Shown here: positions 33,588 through 41,999 of the stretch, piece after piece
Layout of the letters: each line of letters begins with the position of its first letter
How positions within the stretch are numbered: the stretch's first letter is position 1
DNA from: Tessaracoccus aquimaris
GTDB taxonomy: Bacteria > Actinomycetota > Actinomycetes > Propionibacteriales > Propionibacteriaceae
Reading direction: 5' to 3'
Length of the DNA: 64,000 nucleotides
Assembly (NCBI RefSeq): GCF_001997345.1
Contig: NZ_CP019606.1
Coordinates: 2,604,001 to 2,668,000 of the forward strand
The notes under the pieces: generated by a model
What the model saw: the letters and a program-made list of their open reading frames with translations, nothing else
Told to the model about the DNA's origin: nothing
Database searches by the model: none
Position numbers and translations under genes: made by a program

Positions 33588-34849
33588 GGCGCGCCATCGT
33601 TTCCGCACTCTCTGTCGCGCTGATGGTGACGGCATGCACGGCCGAGGAGAAGCCCGAACCAGAGCCGGACCTTCCCACCCGGATCGCCGAGGACCTCAAG
33701 TCCTCGACGTGGCGACCGAAGGCTGTCGCGATCGCGGACGATCAGTTCGCCTTCCTCGCCGGGACCGACGACCGGCCCGAGGTCGCCGTCTGGACCGCAG
33801 ACGACTACACCGGTGGTGTCACGCTCGAGCCCAACGTGACGGCAGTGACCGCAAGCCCGGCCCAACTCGACGTCGACACCCTGATCTCGCGGATCGACGC
33901 CCGGCGCGCCGAAGGCTGCGACCCGCAGGGGTTCCTGATGGCCGTCGGCGACTACGGCCCGCCTCTGATGGTCACCGGCTGCGGTCCGGTGCTCGAGGAG
34001 GCGCAGTATTTCGTCGGCGACGTCAGCTTCGCCGCGGCCGACGGGTGGCACTCGGCCGACGCCATGCGGTTCCTGATGGCGTTCACCGGCGCCGTCGGAG
34101 ACCCCCGCGTCGCCCGGTTCAGCGTCACCGGAACCGGCGCGAGCCTCGCCTGGGTTGCCGACGCGCCCAGCACCTGGGGCGTCTGTCTGAGCGAGACCGT
34201 CACGTTCGGCGACGGCGTGCCGATCTTCGGGTGCGACAACGGCGTCGCGCTGGAGCCGGCCGGGTTGCCGCGGCTCGGGGCGGCGGGACCAGACCTGGCC
34301 GACCGGATCGCGTCGGCGCTCGAGGGTCAGGGCGACGACTCCCGCGTCGAACTGGGCTGGGCCGACGCGGCCGACCCCGTCCCGCTGCTGCGCGTCGGCA
34401 CGCCCGGAGACACGCGCTCGATCGCGATCTACCCAGGCGACGAGGAGGCGGTCCGCGCCCACGACGGGCTCCCCGCCGTCACGGCCACCACCTGGCCCGA
34501 GTCGGTCGCCGGGTGGAAGACCTCGTCTCGGCCGGTCGCCGAGCCGTTCACGTCCTACCTGCTCGACAGGGGCGATCCCAAGGATCGGCTGGTGACGAGG
34601 GTCTCCCTGCTGACGCTCGGGTCGGAGGAGCGCCTGCCGGTCTCCGACGCGGGAACGGTCACCATCGACGGTGCGCGATGCACCTTCACTCCGGTCGAGG
34701 AGACGGTCTCGTGTGCCACGGAACTGGGCGGGGGCGCCTACCTCGCTGGGACGATCGAGGGCCACGCCAACAGGGACACCCCGTCGGCCAAGGCCACCCA
34801 GATCGCGGGCCTGCTCAAGGCGCTCGGGCCCCTGATCACGGCCTCGTGA
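33584..34849 (+). CDS. Lipoprotein, module gene B1 (unknown family)
   Basis: The 421-residue product has a lipoprotein signal (MRRAIVSALSVALMVTAC, lipobox VTAC, Cys 18). It is paralogous to B2 at 36238 (GFLMAVGDYGPPLMVTGC against GWLVALGPDAPPLIATGC; DLPAVTATTWP-type segment in both). It also resembles A1 more remotely: same order of three cysteine pairs, a W-x-S-x-x-x-FL stretch, a VPLL-type strand and a WPE-x-x-AGW segment. The GTG overlaps the A1 stop. Expected location is the outer face of the membrane beside A1. Function unknown. Confidence 0.87.
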   Translation: MRRAIVSALSVALMVTACTAEEKPEPEPDLPTRIAEDLKSSTWRPKAVAIADDQFAFLAGTDDRPEVAVWTADDYTGGVTLEPNVTAVTASPAQLDVDTLISRIDARRAEGCDPQGFLMAVGDYGPPLMVTGCGPVLEEAQYFVGDVSFAAADGWHSADAMRFLMAFTGAVGDPRVARFSVTGTGASLAWVADAPSTWGVCLSETVTFGDGVPIFGCDNGVALEPAGLPRLGAAGPDLADRIASALEGQGDDSRVELGWADAADPVPLLRVGTPGDTRSIAIYPGDEEAVRAHDGLPAVTATTWPESVAGWKTSSRPVAEPFTSYLLDRGDPKDRLVTRVSLLTLGSEERLPVSDAGTVTIDGARCTFTPVEETVSCATELGGGAYLAGTIEGHANRDTPSAKATQIAGLLKALGPLITAS

Positions 34850-34882
34850 TCGGGGCCGCCCGCCGGTGATCCCGGCGTTGAC

Positions 34883-34888
34883 TACCCT
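34883..34888 (+). promoter_or_regulatory. -10 box (TACCCT) for leaderless A2 mRNA
   Basis: TACCCT lies 6 bases before the ATG at 34895 with no ribosome site between. The second module pair therefore seems to have its own promoter. Confidence 0.45.
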
Positions 34889-34894
34889 CTTCGC

Positions 34895-36241
34895 ATGCAG
34901 AACCCCAGCCCGGCGCGCACCCCGCGACCTCGGCGTCGACTGCTCCTAACCCTGGTCGGCCTCATCGCGTTCGGGGTTGCGGCCGCGCTGGCGACCCCTG
35001 GGCTCCTGGGGCTCTGGCGCGACGCGAAGGCCGAGGAGGACGCCATGCGGTACTTCACGTCACGCGAGGGCAACGACGTGGGCGGCTTCTGGCTCGACAG
35101 CACGGGTAGGGCGTCATCGACGGTCGGCGGGTTCTCCGGCGAGGCGTTCGCCGGCCGGGACGCGCACTTGCTCCAGCGACTGGCCGACCTCACCTCGCCG
35201 GGCAGCAGCGACGACTTCGACCCGGCGCTGCTCTGGAGGCGGGCAGGCGAGCGCAGGGATGACTGCCCCGGCGCCTCGGTCGCGGCGCAGGTGCGGCTCA
35301 AGCGCATCGACGAGGTCCTCACCTTCAGCGGGTGCGACACACCCGCCAACACCACCGGCCTCAAGGTCTGGCGGGGCGAACAGGAACTGGACACGTCGTT
35401 CACCACCTGGTTCTCCCGCGAGGGGCTCGAGTTCGTGCGTGGCTTCGCGATCGACGGCGCGGCCACCGACAGGTTGTACGAACTGGACATCACCGCGTAC
35501 CGCGTCAGCATGGCCCTGGTTGACCCGGGCCGACCGAGGGGGTGCGTGGTGACCCGCTGGACCTGGTCGCTCGACGATCTGGGCCTGTCCCTGGACGACG
35601 TGGCCTGCGAGGCCGCGATGAAGGGCCCGTACCAGAGCGAGGCCATGACGGTCGATGACTTCTCGCCCTACCCGAGCGTCGGAGACTGGGACCCGGGCGA
35701 GACGCTGGGCAGGCTGACCGCGGCGCTGGCCGACGCGGGCGCCTCCGAGGCCCGCCAGGCGAGTCTCCGCTTGGCCGGAGCCGAAGGCCGCACGCCCGCC
35801 CTGGCCGTCACCGGCGGGGGACGCGACGTGATCGTGGCGCTGGCCGCCGCCGACCAGCCGCTGCTGAGCGCCGAGCCGTCCGCCCCTGCCCTGCTTGGGC
35901 TGCCGTGGCCGGCCACGGTCGATCAGTGGCGCCTGACCTCGGAGCCAGGCGACGCGGGCGAGACGAAGGCGACCTACCTGCTCGGAGGGCGGTCCGTGAC
36001 CGCCGAGGCGATCCCGCCGCGGCCCTTCCCCCGCGACTGGTTCGAGTGGACGGCCTCGGACATCCCGATGCCGGTGACGTCCGGGGGCGCCGTCTGTGGG
36101 CTTGCCCACAAGCTGACGAGCGGGGCGCTCTGCCTGGCACGGATCGAGGACGGGACGCTGCTCGTCACCGCGGAATCGGCCGAGGACCTCGCCCCGGTGG
36201 CCCAACTGACCGACGCGCTTGCGAAGGCGGGGAAACGATGA
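34895..36241 (+). CDS. Exported membrane-anchored protein, module gene A2 (paralogue of A1)
   Basis: The 448-residue protein has a basic N-terminus, one membrane helix (LLLTLVGLIAFGVAAALA, about 16-33) and an external domain strongly similar to A1 over its whole length. Shared stretches include FDP-x-LL near residue 107, LKVWRG, LDTSFTTWFSREGL, FAIDGAATDRLY and VGDWDPG near the middle; the six cysteines are conserved. The C-terminal third is more divergent. The stop overlaps the B2 start (ATGA), repeating the A1/B1 layout. The gene likely arose by tandem duplication of the pair. Confidence 0.88.
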   Translation: MQNPSPARTPRPRRRLLLTLVGLIAFGVAAALATPGLLGLWRDAKAEEDAMRYFTSREGNDVGGFWLDSTGRASSTVGGFSGEAFAGRDAHLLQRLADLTSPGSSDDFDPALLWRRAGERRDDCPGASVAAQVRLKRIDEVLTFSGCDTPANTTGLKVWRGEQELDTSFTTWFSREGLEFVRGFAIDGAATDRLYELDITAYRVSMALVDPGRPRGCVVTRWTWSLDDLGLSLDDVACEAAMKGPYQSEAMTVDDFSPYPSVGDWDPGETLGRLTAALADAGASEARQASLRLAGAEGRTPALAVTGGGRDVIVALAAADQPLLSAEPSAPALLGLPWPATVDQWRLTSEPGDAGETKATYLLGGRSVTAEAIPPRPFPRDWFEWTASDIPMPVTSGGAVCGLAHKLTSGALCLARIEDGTLLVTAESAEDLAPVAQLTDALAKAGKR

Positions 36242-37446
36242 GGCGGCTTCTCGCCCCGGTGCTCGCGCTGCTGCTCGCCGCGTCGGCATGCACCGCCGCG
36301 CCGGCCGACGGAGGCGAGTCCGGGCTCGCAGATCGCATCGCGGAGCAGGTCCTGGGCTACGGCGACTCGGTCATCGGACTGGCGGTCAAGGACGACGGGT
36401 TCGCGCTGCTCGTCGAACTGGCCGGCCACCCCGGCATCTCGTTCTTCCGACCCGACGGCGACTACCGCGGGCCTGTTCTGGACCTGGGTGTTCTCGGTGT
36501 CCCTGCGACCCCCGCCCAGTTCGACGTGGCGGGCCTGCAGGCCGCCGTGCGGCAGCACGGCCCAGAGTGCGACTCGGGATGGCTTGTCGCGCTCGGCCCC
36601 GATGCCCCGCCCCTGATCGCGACGGGCTGCGCGGGCGAGGATCTGTCCATCGGCCAGACGCGATTCTCCCCGTCCGCCGAGGGGTGGCTCAGCCCTGAGG
36701 GGGTCACCTTCCTGCAGGCATTCGTGGCGGCGCTCGGCGATCCCCGCCTGACCCGGTTCACCGTCACCGAGGAAGGGCCAGTGCTCGGGTTCGTCCCCGA
36801 CGGGGCCGCTGGGCGTCGGTGCAACGCCGTGCGTGTCGAGTTCGTCGGAGGCCTCCCGACCGGCTACTGCGAGGCCGGGGTCGGCACCCCGGACGTCCTT
36901 CCCCGACTCTCCGCTGCCGCGCCGGACCTTGGCAGCCGCCTGGCCGCCGCGGCCAAGGGCGAGGACGCGAGGATCGAACTGGTCTGGACCGATCCGTCCG
37001 ACCCTCGACCGCTCCTGCAGGCGGGCACGCCGACGGCGAACGCCTCGTTCGCACTGACACCCGAGGACGAGCAGGCCGCCCGGGCCCGCAACGACCTGCC
37101 TGCCCTGACCGCGACGACGTGGCCGACGGTCGAGAGCTACCCGGGAGGCGGCGTCTCGCTGGCCGAGCAGACCTACTACCAGGGCGGCGAGGGTGACCTG
37201 CTGATCGCCGTCGTCGAGCCCTTCGGCGGGAGCCAGAGCGTCGCGCTCGACGCCGAGTACATGAGCACCGTCGAAGGCGCCCGCTGCACCACCCAGCGGC
37301 CCTCCACCGAGGTCGTCTGCCGGGTGGAACTCCCCCAGGGCGGCTACCTGGCGGTGACCGCGCGGGTCGGGCGCGCCGAGATCTCAGACGCCGCCGTCGC
37401 CGCCGCGACGCTGGCCACCGAGCTGGGTAGACGCCTGTCCGGTTGA
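36238..37446 (+). CDS. Lipoprotein, module gene B2 (paralogue of B1)
   Basis: The 402-residue product starts MRRLLAPVLALLLAASAC with lipobox ASAC (Cys 18). Its domain parallels B1: LADRIAEQV after the signal, a CDSG...ATGC pair, a second pair RCN...GYC, a third pair CTT...VVC, a LLQAGTPTANASFAL strand and the LPALTATTWPTVE segment. It ends the second coupled pair and overlaps A2 by 4 bases. The next gene, tetR, has its own promoter whose upstream part abuts this stop. Function unknown. Confidence 0.87.
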   Translation: MRRLLAPVLALLLAASACTAAPADGGESGLADRIAEQVLGYGDSVIGLAVKDDGFALLVELAGHPGISFFRPDGDYRGPVLDLGVLGVPATPAQFDVAGLQAAVRQHGPECDSGWLVALGPDAPPLIATGCAGEDLSIGQTRFSPSAEGWLSPEGVTFLQAFVAALGDPRLTRFTVTEEGPVLGFVPDGAAGRRCNAVRVEFVGGLPTGYCEAGVGTPDVLPRLSAAAPDLGSRLAAAAKGEDARIELVWTDPSDPRPLLQAGTPTANASFALTPEDEQAARARNDLPALTATTWPTVESYPGGGVSLAEQTYYQGGEGDLLIAVVEPFGGSQSVALDAEYMSTVEGARCTTQRPSTEVVCRVELPQGGYLAVTARVGRAEISDAAVAAATLATELGRRLSG

Positions 37447-37475
37447 CACTATGTGGTCACGGCACCGGCCGACAT

Positions 37476-37504
37476 TTGGTGAGTGAGTATTCACTCATTA
37501 CTAT
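37476..37504 (+). promoter_or_regulatory. tetR promoter with operator in the spacer
   Basis: TTGGTG and TACTAT are separated by 17 bases, and the TACTAT box ends 6 bases before the GTG at 37511, placing the predicted transcription start on the start codon. The 18-bp dyad TGAGTGAGTATTCACTCA (37480-37497, 8 of 9 pairs) fills the spacer and is a typical TetR-family operator, so autorepression of tetR and the exporter is likely. Confidence 0.7.
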
Positions 37505-37510
37505 GGCCCG

Positions 37511-38098
37511 GTGACACGCGCAGCACCTATGCCGCCCGAGAAGCGTCGGGCCGCCATCATCAAAGCGACGCTCCCGCTCATCGAGCAGCACGGCACCACC
37601 GTGACGACCCGCCAGGTCGCCGAGGCCGCCGGGGTTGCCGAGGGGACGATCTTCCGCGTCTTCGACTCCCTGCAGGAACTCATCGACGCCGCCATCATGT
37701 CGGCCTTCTCCCGCGAGAAGCTGCTCGAACTGCTCCACGACGTGGACCTGGGCGCCGACCTCGAGGCCAAGACCAACGCGACCCTCGGCCTCCTCGCCCA
37801 GCGCCTCGACACGATCCGTGCGCTGATGATGGTCATCCATCACGCGCACGGCCAGGAGGAGCACAAGCCGGACACGTGCATCCGCGACGAGCTCGACCTG
37901 CGCAGGCGCGAACTGGACGCCTGGCTCGCGGCGCGCTTCGACGAGAACGCAGAAGAGCTACGCGTCTCACCCACCCAGTACGTCTCATTTCTCCGGCTGT
38001 TGGCCACCGGAACCGTCCTCCACCTGGACACCGGGATCGACGCCGCCGCCACCGCTTCACTGGCCCTGCACGGGGCCCTTCGAAAGGAACCGAATTGA
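37511..38098 (+). CDS. TetR-family repressor of ABC exporter
   Basis: The 195-residue protein has the N-terminal TetR helix-turn-helix (AAIIKATLPLIEQHGTTVTTRQV then AAGVAEGTIFRVFDS, about 14-55) and an alpha-helical ligand domain. It starts with GTG at the predicted transcription start and is followed by the exporter genes, whose first TTG overlaps its TGA. The operator at 37480 lies in its promoter. It should release DNA when it binds a toxic or drug-like ligand of the exporter; ligand unknown. Confidence 0.92.
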   Translation: MTRAAPMPPEKRRAAIIKATLPLIEQHGTTVTTRQVAEAAGVAEGTIFRVFDSLQELIDAAIMSAFSREKLLELLHDVDLGADLEAKTNATLGLLAQRLDTIRALMMVIHHAHGQEEHKPDTCIRDELDLRRRELDAWLAARFDENAEELRVSPTQYVSFLRLLATGTVLHLDTGIDAAATASLALHGALRKEPN

Positions 38099-39840
38099 TC
38101 TCCCGCCTAGGGCGGCTCATCAACCGCTATATCCGCCCCTACTGGGGGCTGCTCTCGGTCGTCATCGTCCTGCAGGTCATCGCGACCATCATGTCGCTGT
38201 ACCTGCCGAACCTGAACGCCGACATCATCGACCAGGGCGTCGTCAAGGGCGACACCGACTTCATCTGGCGCACCGGCGGCATCATGCTGCTGCTCTCCGG
38301 GGTCCAGGCCCTCGCCCAGATCGGAGCGGTCTGGGCAGGCGCGAACGCCGCCATGCAGTTCGGCCGCGACGTGCGCGCCGCGATCTTCGAGCGCGCACTC
38401 TCGTTCTCGACGCGTGAGCTCAACAAGTTCGGCGCCCCTTCGCTGATCACCCGCAACACCAACGACGTCCAGCAGGTCCAGATGCTCGTGCTGATGACCT
38501 GCGTGATGCTCGTCTCCGCGCCCATCACCATGGTGGGCGGCGTGTTCATGGCGCTCAGGAACGACATCGGGCTCTCCTGGATCATCCTGGCCGCCGTCAT
38601 CCTGCTCGGCGTCGGGATCGGCGTCCTCGTCTCGAGGATGGGGCCCCTCTTCCAGGCCATGCAGACCAAGATCGACTCGCTGAACCGGGTGCTGCGCGAG
38701 CAGATCACCGGCATCCGCGTCGTCCGCGCGTTCGTGCGCGAGCCGCACGAGGCGCAGCGGTTCAAGGACACCAACGCCGACCTCGTCGACACGACGACCC
38801 GGGTCGGCAGGCTGATGGCCTTCCTGTTCCCGTTCGTGATGTTCGTGATGAACATCTCCACCATCGCGGTCATGTGGTTCGGGGCCAAGGGCATCGATGC
38901 GGGCACGAGCCAGATCGGTCAACTCACCGCCTTCATCGCCTGGCTGATGCAGATCCTGATCTCCGTGATGATGACGACGATGCTGCTGATGCTTGCTCCG
39001 CGCGCCGCGGTGTGCGCCGACCGCATCATGGAGGTCCTCGACACCGAGACCTCTGTTGCACCTCCGAAGTCCCCGACCCCGAGCCCCACCGCCGCGGGCC
39101 GCGTCGACTTCGGCACCGTGGACTTCACCTACCCGGGCGCCGAGGCCCCGGTCCTCAGCGACGTGTCGTTCGCGCTGGCTCCGGGCCGCACCACCGCCAT
39201 CATCGGATCGACCGGCTCCGGCAAGACGACGCTCGTCAACCTGATCCCGCGGTTGTTCGACGCGACCGACGGCGCAGTGCTCGTCGACGGCCTCGACGTG
39301 CGGGACTACAACCCGGACGACCTCTGGGCCCGGGTCGGACTGGTGCCCCAGAAGCCGTACCTCTTCACCGGCACCATCGCCTCCAACCTGCGCTACGGCA
39401 AGCCCGACGCCACGGAGGAGGAGCTGTGGGCCGCCCTCGAGGTCGCTCAGGCCGCCGACTTCGTCCGCGAGAAGGAGGGCCAACTGGAGGCGCCGATCGC
39501 CCAGGGAGGCACCAACGTCTCCGGGGGCCAGCGGCAACGCCTCGCCATCGCCCGAGCCTTGGTGAAGAAGCCGAAGGTCTACGTCTTCGACGACTCGTTC
39601 TCCGCCCTTGACGTCGCCACCGACGCGCGGCTGCGCGCCGCGTTGAAGCCGGAGACGGCGGACGCGGCGGTCCTGGTCGTCGCGCAGCGTGTCTCCACCA
39701 TCACGGAGGCGGACGAGATCCTGGTGCTCGAACACGGCGAGATCGTCGGTCGCGGCACGCACGAGGAACTACTTGAGACGAACCCCACCTATCAGGAGAT
39801 CGTCATGTCCCAGCTGAGCGCAGAGGAGGCCGCGGCATGA
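38095..39840 (+). CDS. ABC exporter half-transporter with degenerate ATP site
   Basis: The 581-residue protein has six membrane helices (about 20-305) and one nucleotide-binding domain with Walker A GSTGSGKTT, signature VSGGQRQRLAIARAL and Walker B KVYVFDDSFSALD. The residue after the Walker B Asp is Asp rather than the catalytic Glu, as in the degenerate-site partner of heterodimeric exporters such as TM287 or BmrC. It pairs with the product at 39837. The TTG start at 38095 overlaps the tetR stop and has AAAGGA upstream. Substrate is likely a drug, lipid or toxic metabolite. Confidence 0.92.
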   Translation: MISRLGRLINRYIRPYWGLLSVVIVLQVIATIMSLYLPNLNADIIDQGVVKGDTDFIWRTGGIMLLLSGVQALAQIGAVWAGANAAMQFGRDVRAAIFERALSFSTRELNKFGAPSLITRNTNDVQQVQMLVLMTCVMLVSAPITMVGGVFMALRNDIGLSWIILAAVILLGVGIGVLVSRMGPLFQAMQTKIDSLNRVLREQITGIRVVRAFVREPHEAQRFKDTNADLVDTTTRVGRLMAFLFPFVMFVMNISTIAVMWFGAKGIDAGTSQIGQLTAFIAWLMQILISVMMTTMLLMLAPRAAVCADRIMEVLDTETSVAPPKSPTPSPTAAGRVDFGTVDFTYPGAEAPVLSDVSFALAPGRTTAIIGSTGSGKTTLVNLIPRLFDATDGAVLVDGLDVRDYNPDDLWARVGLVPQKPYLFTGTIASNLRYGKPDATEEELWAALEVAQAADFVREKEGQLEAPIAQGGTNVSGGQRQRLAIARALVKKPKVYVFDDSFSALDVATDARLRAALKPETADAAVLVVAQRVSTITEADEILVLEHGEIVGRGTHEELLETNPTYQEIVMSQLSAEEAAA

Positions 39841-41840
39841 GCGAGAAGACAACGCCGGTCAAGGCAAACGAACGCCCCAAGTACGGGCCGGCCCACCGCG
39901 GCGGGGGGCCTGGCGGTGGCCATGGCATGGGCGGCTCGGGAGAGAAGGCCGCAAACTTCGGCGTCTCCCTCAAGCGGCTGCTCAGCAACCTGCGGCCAGA
40001 GCGCATCGCCCTGATCATCGCGGTCGCGATGGGGGTGTTCTCCGTCGCGCTCAGCGTGGTCGGGCCGAAGATCCTCGGCCGGGCGACCGACCTCATGCTC
40101 GCAGGCATCATGGGCAGGCAGATCGGCAAGGAGGTTCCCTCGGGAACCACGAAGCAGCAGGTCATCGACGGCCTGATCGCCCAGGGGAACACCGACCAGG
40201 CCGACATGCTCCGCAAGCTCGACTTCACCCCTGGCCAGGGGATCGACTTCGGCGCCATCGGGAACGTCCTGGTGCTGGTGCTCGCGCTCTACGTGGCGTC
40301 CTTCGTGTTCTCCTACGTCCAGGGCTGGGTGCTCAACGGGGCCGTGCAGCGCACGGTGTTCAGGATGCGTCAGCAGGTCTCGGCGAAGCTCGATCGACTG
40401 CCGCTGAGCTACTTCGACAAGCAGGCCCGTGGCGAGGTGCTCAGCCGCGTCACCAACGACATCGACAACGTGTCGCAGACGCTGCAGCAGACCATGTCGC
40501 AGTTGCTGAACGCGGTCCTGACGCTCATCGGCGTCCTTGTCATGATGTTCTGGATCTCGCCGACCCTCGCGCTCGTGGCGCTGGTCTCGGTGCCGGTCGC
40601 GATGGTCGTGACCACGCTGATCGGCAAGCGCTCCCAGAAGCTGTTCGCGCAGAACTGGAAGTCGACCGGTGAGCTGAACGCCGAGATCGAGGAGGCCTAC
40701 ACCGGGCACGCGCTCGTGAAGGTGTTCGGCAGGCAGCGCGAGGTCGAGGCGCAGTTCCAGGAGCGCAACCAGGAGCTCTACAAGGCCGGCTTCGGCGCCC
40801 AGTTCATCTCGGGCATCATCATGCCGATCATGTTCCTGGTCGGAAACCTGAACTACGTCGTCATCGCGGTGATCGGTGGCCTCCGGGTCGCGTCGGGCAC
40901 CATGAACATCGGCGACGTGCAGGCGTTCATCCAGTACTCGCGCCAGTTCACCCAGCCGCTGACCCAGGTCGCCTCGATGGCCAACCTGCTGCAGTCCGGG
41001 GTCGCGTCGGCCGAGCGGGTCTTCGAACTGCTCGACGCCGACGAGATGACGGCGGAGCCGACCGGCCACCTCGGCGACGTCGAGGGCCGAATCGACTTCG
41101 ATCACGTGAAGTTCTCCTACACGCAGGACCAGCCCCTCATCGAGAACCTGAACCTGCACGTCGAACCCGGCCAGACGGTCGCGATCGTCGGCCCGACGGG
41201 CGCAGGGAAGACGACGCTCGTGAACCTGCTGATGCGCTTCTACGACCTCGACGGCGGTCGGATCCTCATCGACGGCACCGACATCGCGACGGTGCCCCGG
41301 AGCGAGGTCCGCTCGAACATCGGCATGGTCCTGCAGGACACCTGGCTGTTCGGCGGCACGATCCGCGACAACATCGCCTACGGGCGCCTCGGCGCATCGG
41401 AGGAGGAACTGCTCGAGGCGGCCACCGCCACGTTCGTCGACCGGTTCGTGCACTCGCTTCCCGAGGGCTACGACACGGTCATCGACGAGGAGGGCTCGAA
41501 CGTCTCGGCGGGCGAGAAGCAGTTGATCACGATCGCGCGCGCCTTCCTGGCCGACCCGTCGATCCTGATCCTTGACGAGGCGACCAGCTCGGTCGACACC
41601 CGCACCGAACTGCTCGTCCAGAAGGCCATGTCGGCCCTGCGCAGCGGCCGCACGTCGTTCGTGATCGCGCACCGGCTCTCGACGATCCGCGACGCGGACC
41701 TGATCCTGGTCATGGAGCACGGATCGATCGTCGAGCAGGGCACGCACCACGAACTGCTCGAGAAGAAGGGCCCGTACTACGACCTGTACCAGTCGCAGTT
41801 CGCCGCCGCGATGGACGAGTTGGACGAACAGGCAAGCTGA
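39837..41840 (+). CDS. ABC exporter half-transporter with consensus ATP site
   Basis: The 667-residue protein has a Gly-rich N-terminal extension of about 40 residues, six membrane helices with an enlarged first external loop (about residues 95-140), and a nucleotide-binding domain with Walker A GPTGAGKTT, signature NVSAGEKQLITIARAF and Walker B LILDEATSSVD with the catalytic Glu. The H-loop is FVIAHRLSTI. It completes the heterodimer with the upstream protein, whose stop overlaps its ATG by 4 bases. The signature SAGEK differs from LSGGQ, a difference seen in one half of such pairs. Confidence 0.93.
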   Translation: MSEKTTPVKANERPKYGPAHRGGGPGGGHGMGGSGEKAANFGVSLKRLLSNLRPERIALIIAVAMGVFSVALSVVGPKILGRATDLMLAGIMGRQIGKEVPSGTTKQQVIDGLIAQGNTDQADMLRKLDFTPGQGIDFGAIGNVLVLVLALYVASFVFSYVQGWVLNGAVQRTVFRMRQQVSAKLDRLPLSYFDKQARGEVLSRVTNDIDNVSQTLQQTMSQLLNAVLTLIGVLVMMFWISPTLALVALVSVPVAMVVTTLIGKRSQKLFAQNWKSTGELNAEIEEAYTGHALVKVFGRQREVEAQFQERNQELYKAGFGAQFISGIIMPIMFLVGNLNYVVIAVIGGLRVASGTMNIGDVQAFIQYSRQFTQPLTQVASMANLLQSGVASAERVFELLDADEMTAEPTGHLGDVEGRIDFDHVKFSYTQDQPLIENLNLHVEPGQTVAIVGPTGAGKTTLVNLLMRFYDLDGGRILIDGTDIATVPRSEVRSNIGMVLQDTWLFGGTIRDNIAYGRLGASEEELLEAATATFVDRFVHSLPEGYDTVIDEEGSNVSAGEKQLITIARAFLADPSILILDEATSSVDTRTELLVQKAMSALRSGRTSFVIAHRLSTIRDADLILVMEHGSIVEQGTHHELLEKKGPYYDLYQSQFAAAMDELDEQAS

Positions 41841-41851
41841 CCCGTTCGCCT

Positions 41852-41883
41852 GGCGCCCCGTCACCTCCGGGTGGCGGGGCGCC
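41852..41883 (+). terminator. Terminator of the tetR-ABC exporter operon
   Basis: A 14-bp stem (ggcgccccgtcacc / ggtggcggggcgcc, one G-T pair) with a TCCG loop starts 12 bases after the stop. Confidence 0.8.
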
Positions 41884-41928
41884 GCGCATTCCCCGGAGCG
41901 CCTCCTCGCATCTCCCCCTTCCCGCGGT

Positions 41929-41957
41929 TTGGCATCGGGCCGATCGCGACGTACAAT
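41929..41957 (+). promoter_or_regulatory. Strong consensus promoter of the dioxygenase gene
   Basis: TTGGCA and TACAAT are exactly 17 bases apart, the best match to the housekeeping consensus in the window. The predicted start site lies near 41964, inside the palindrome at 41959. Confidence 0.75.
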
Positions 41958-41958
41958 A

Positions 41959-41972
41959 GTTGAAGCTTCAAC
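41959..41972 (+). promoter_or_regulatory. Perfect 14-bp palindrome (operator) at the dioxygenase start site
   Basis: GTTGAAGCTTCAAC is a perfect palindrome immediately downstream of the -10 box. The size and position fit a MarR-type repressor site; no such regulator is encoded nearby, so the protein would act in trans. Confidence 0.65.
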
Positions 41973-41999
41973 ACTTGTAGAGACAACTAAGGAGACGCG

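Noticed and set aside
32178..37446. Interpretation of the four-gene module as a phage defence or secretion system
   Set aside because: No nuclease, ATPase, toxin or secretion motif is visible; only export signals and cysteine-rich domains, so no such function is claimed.
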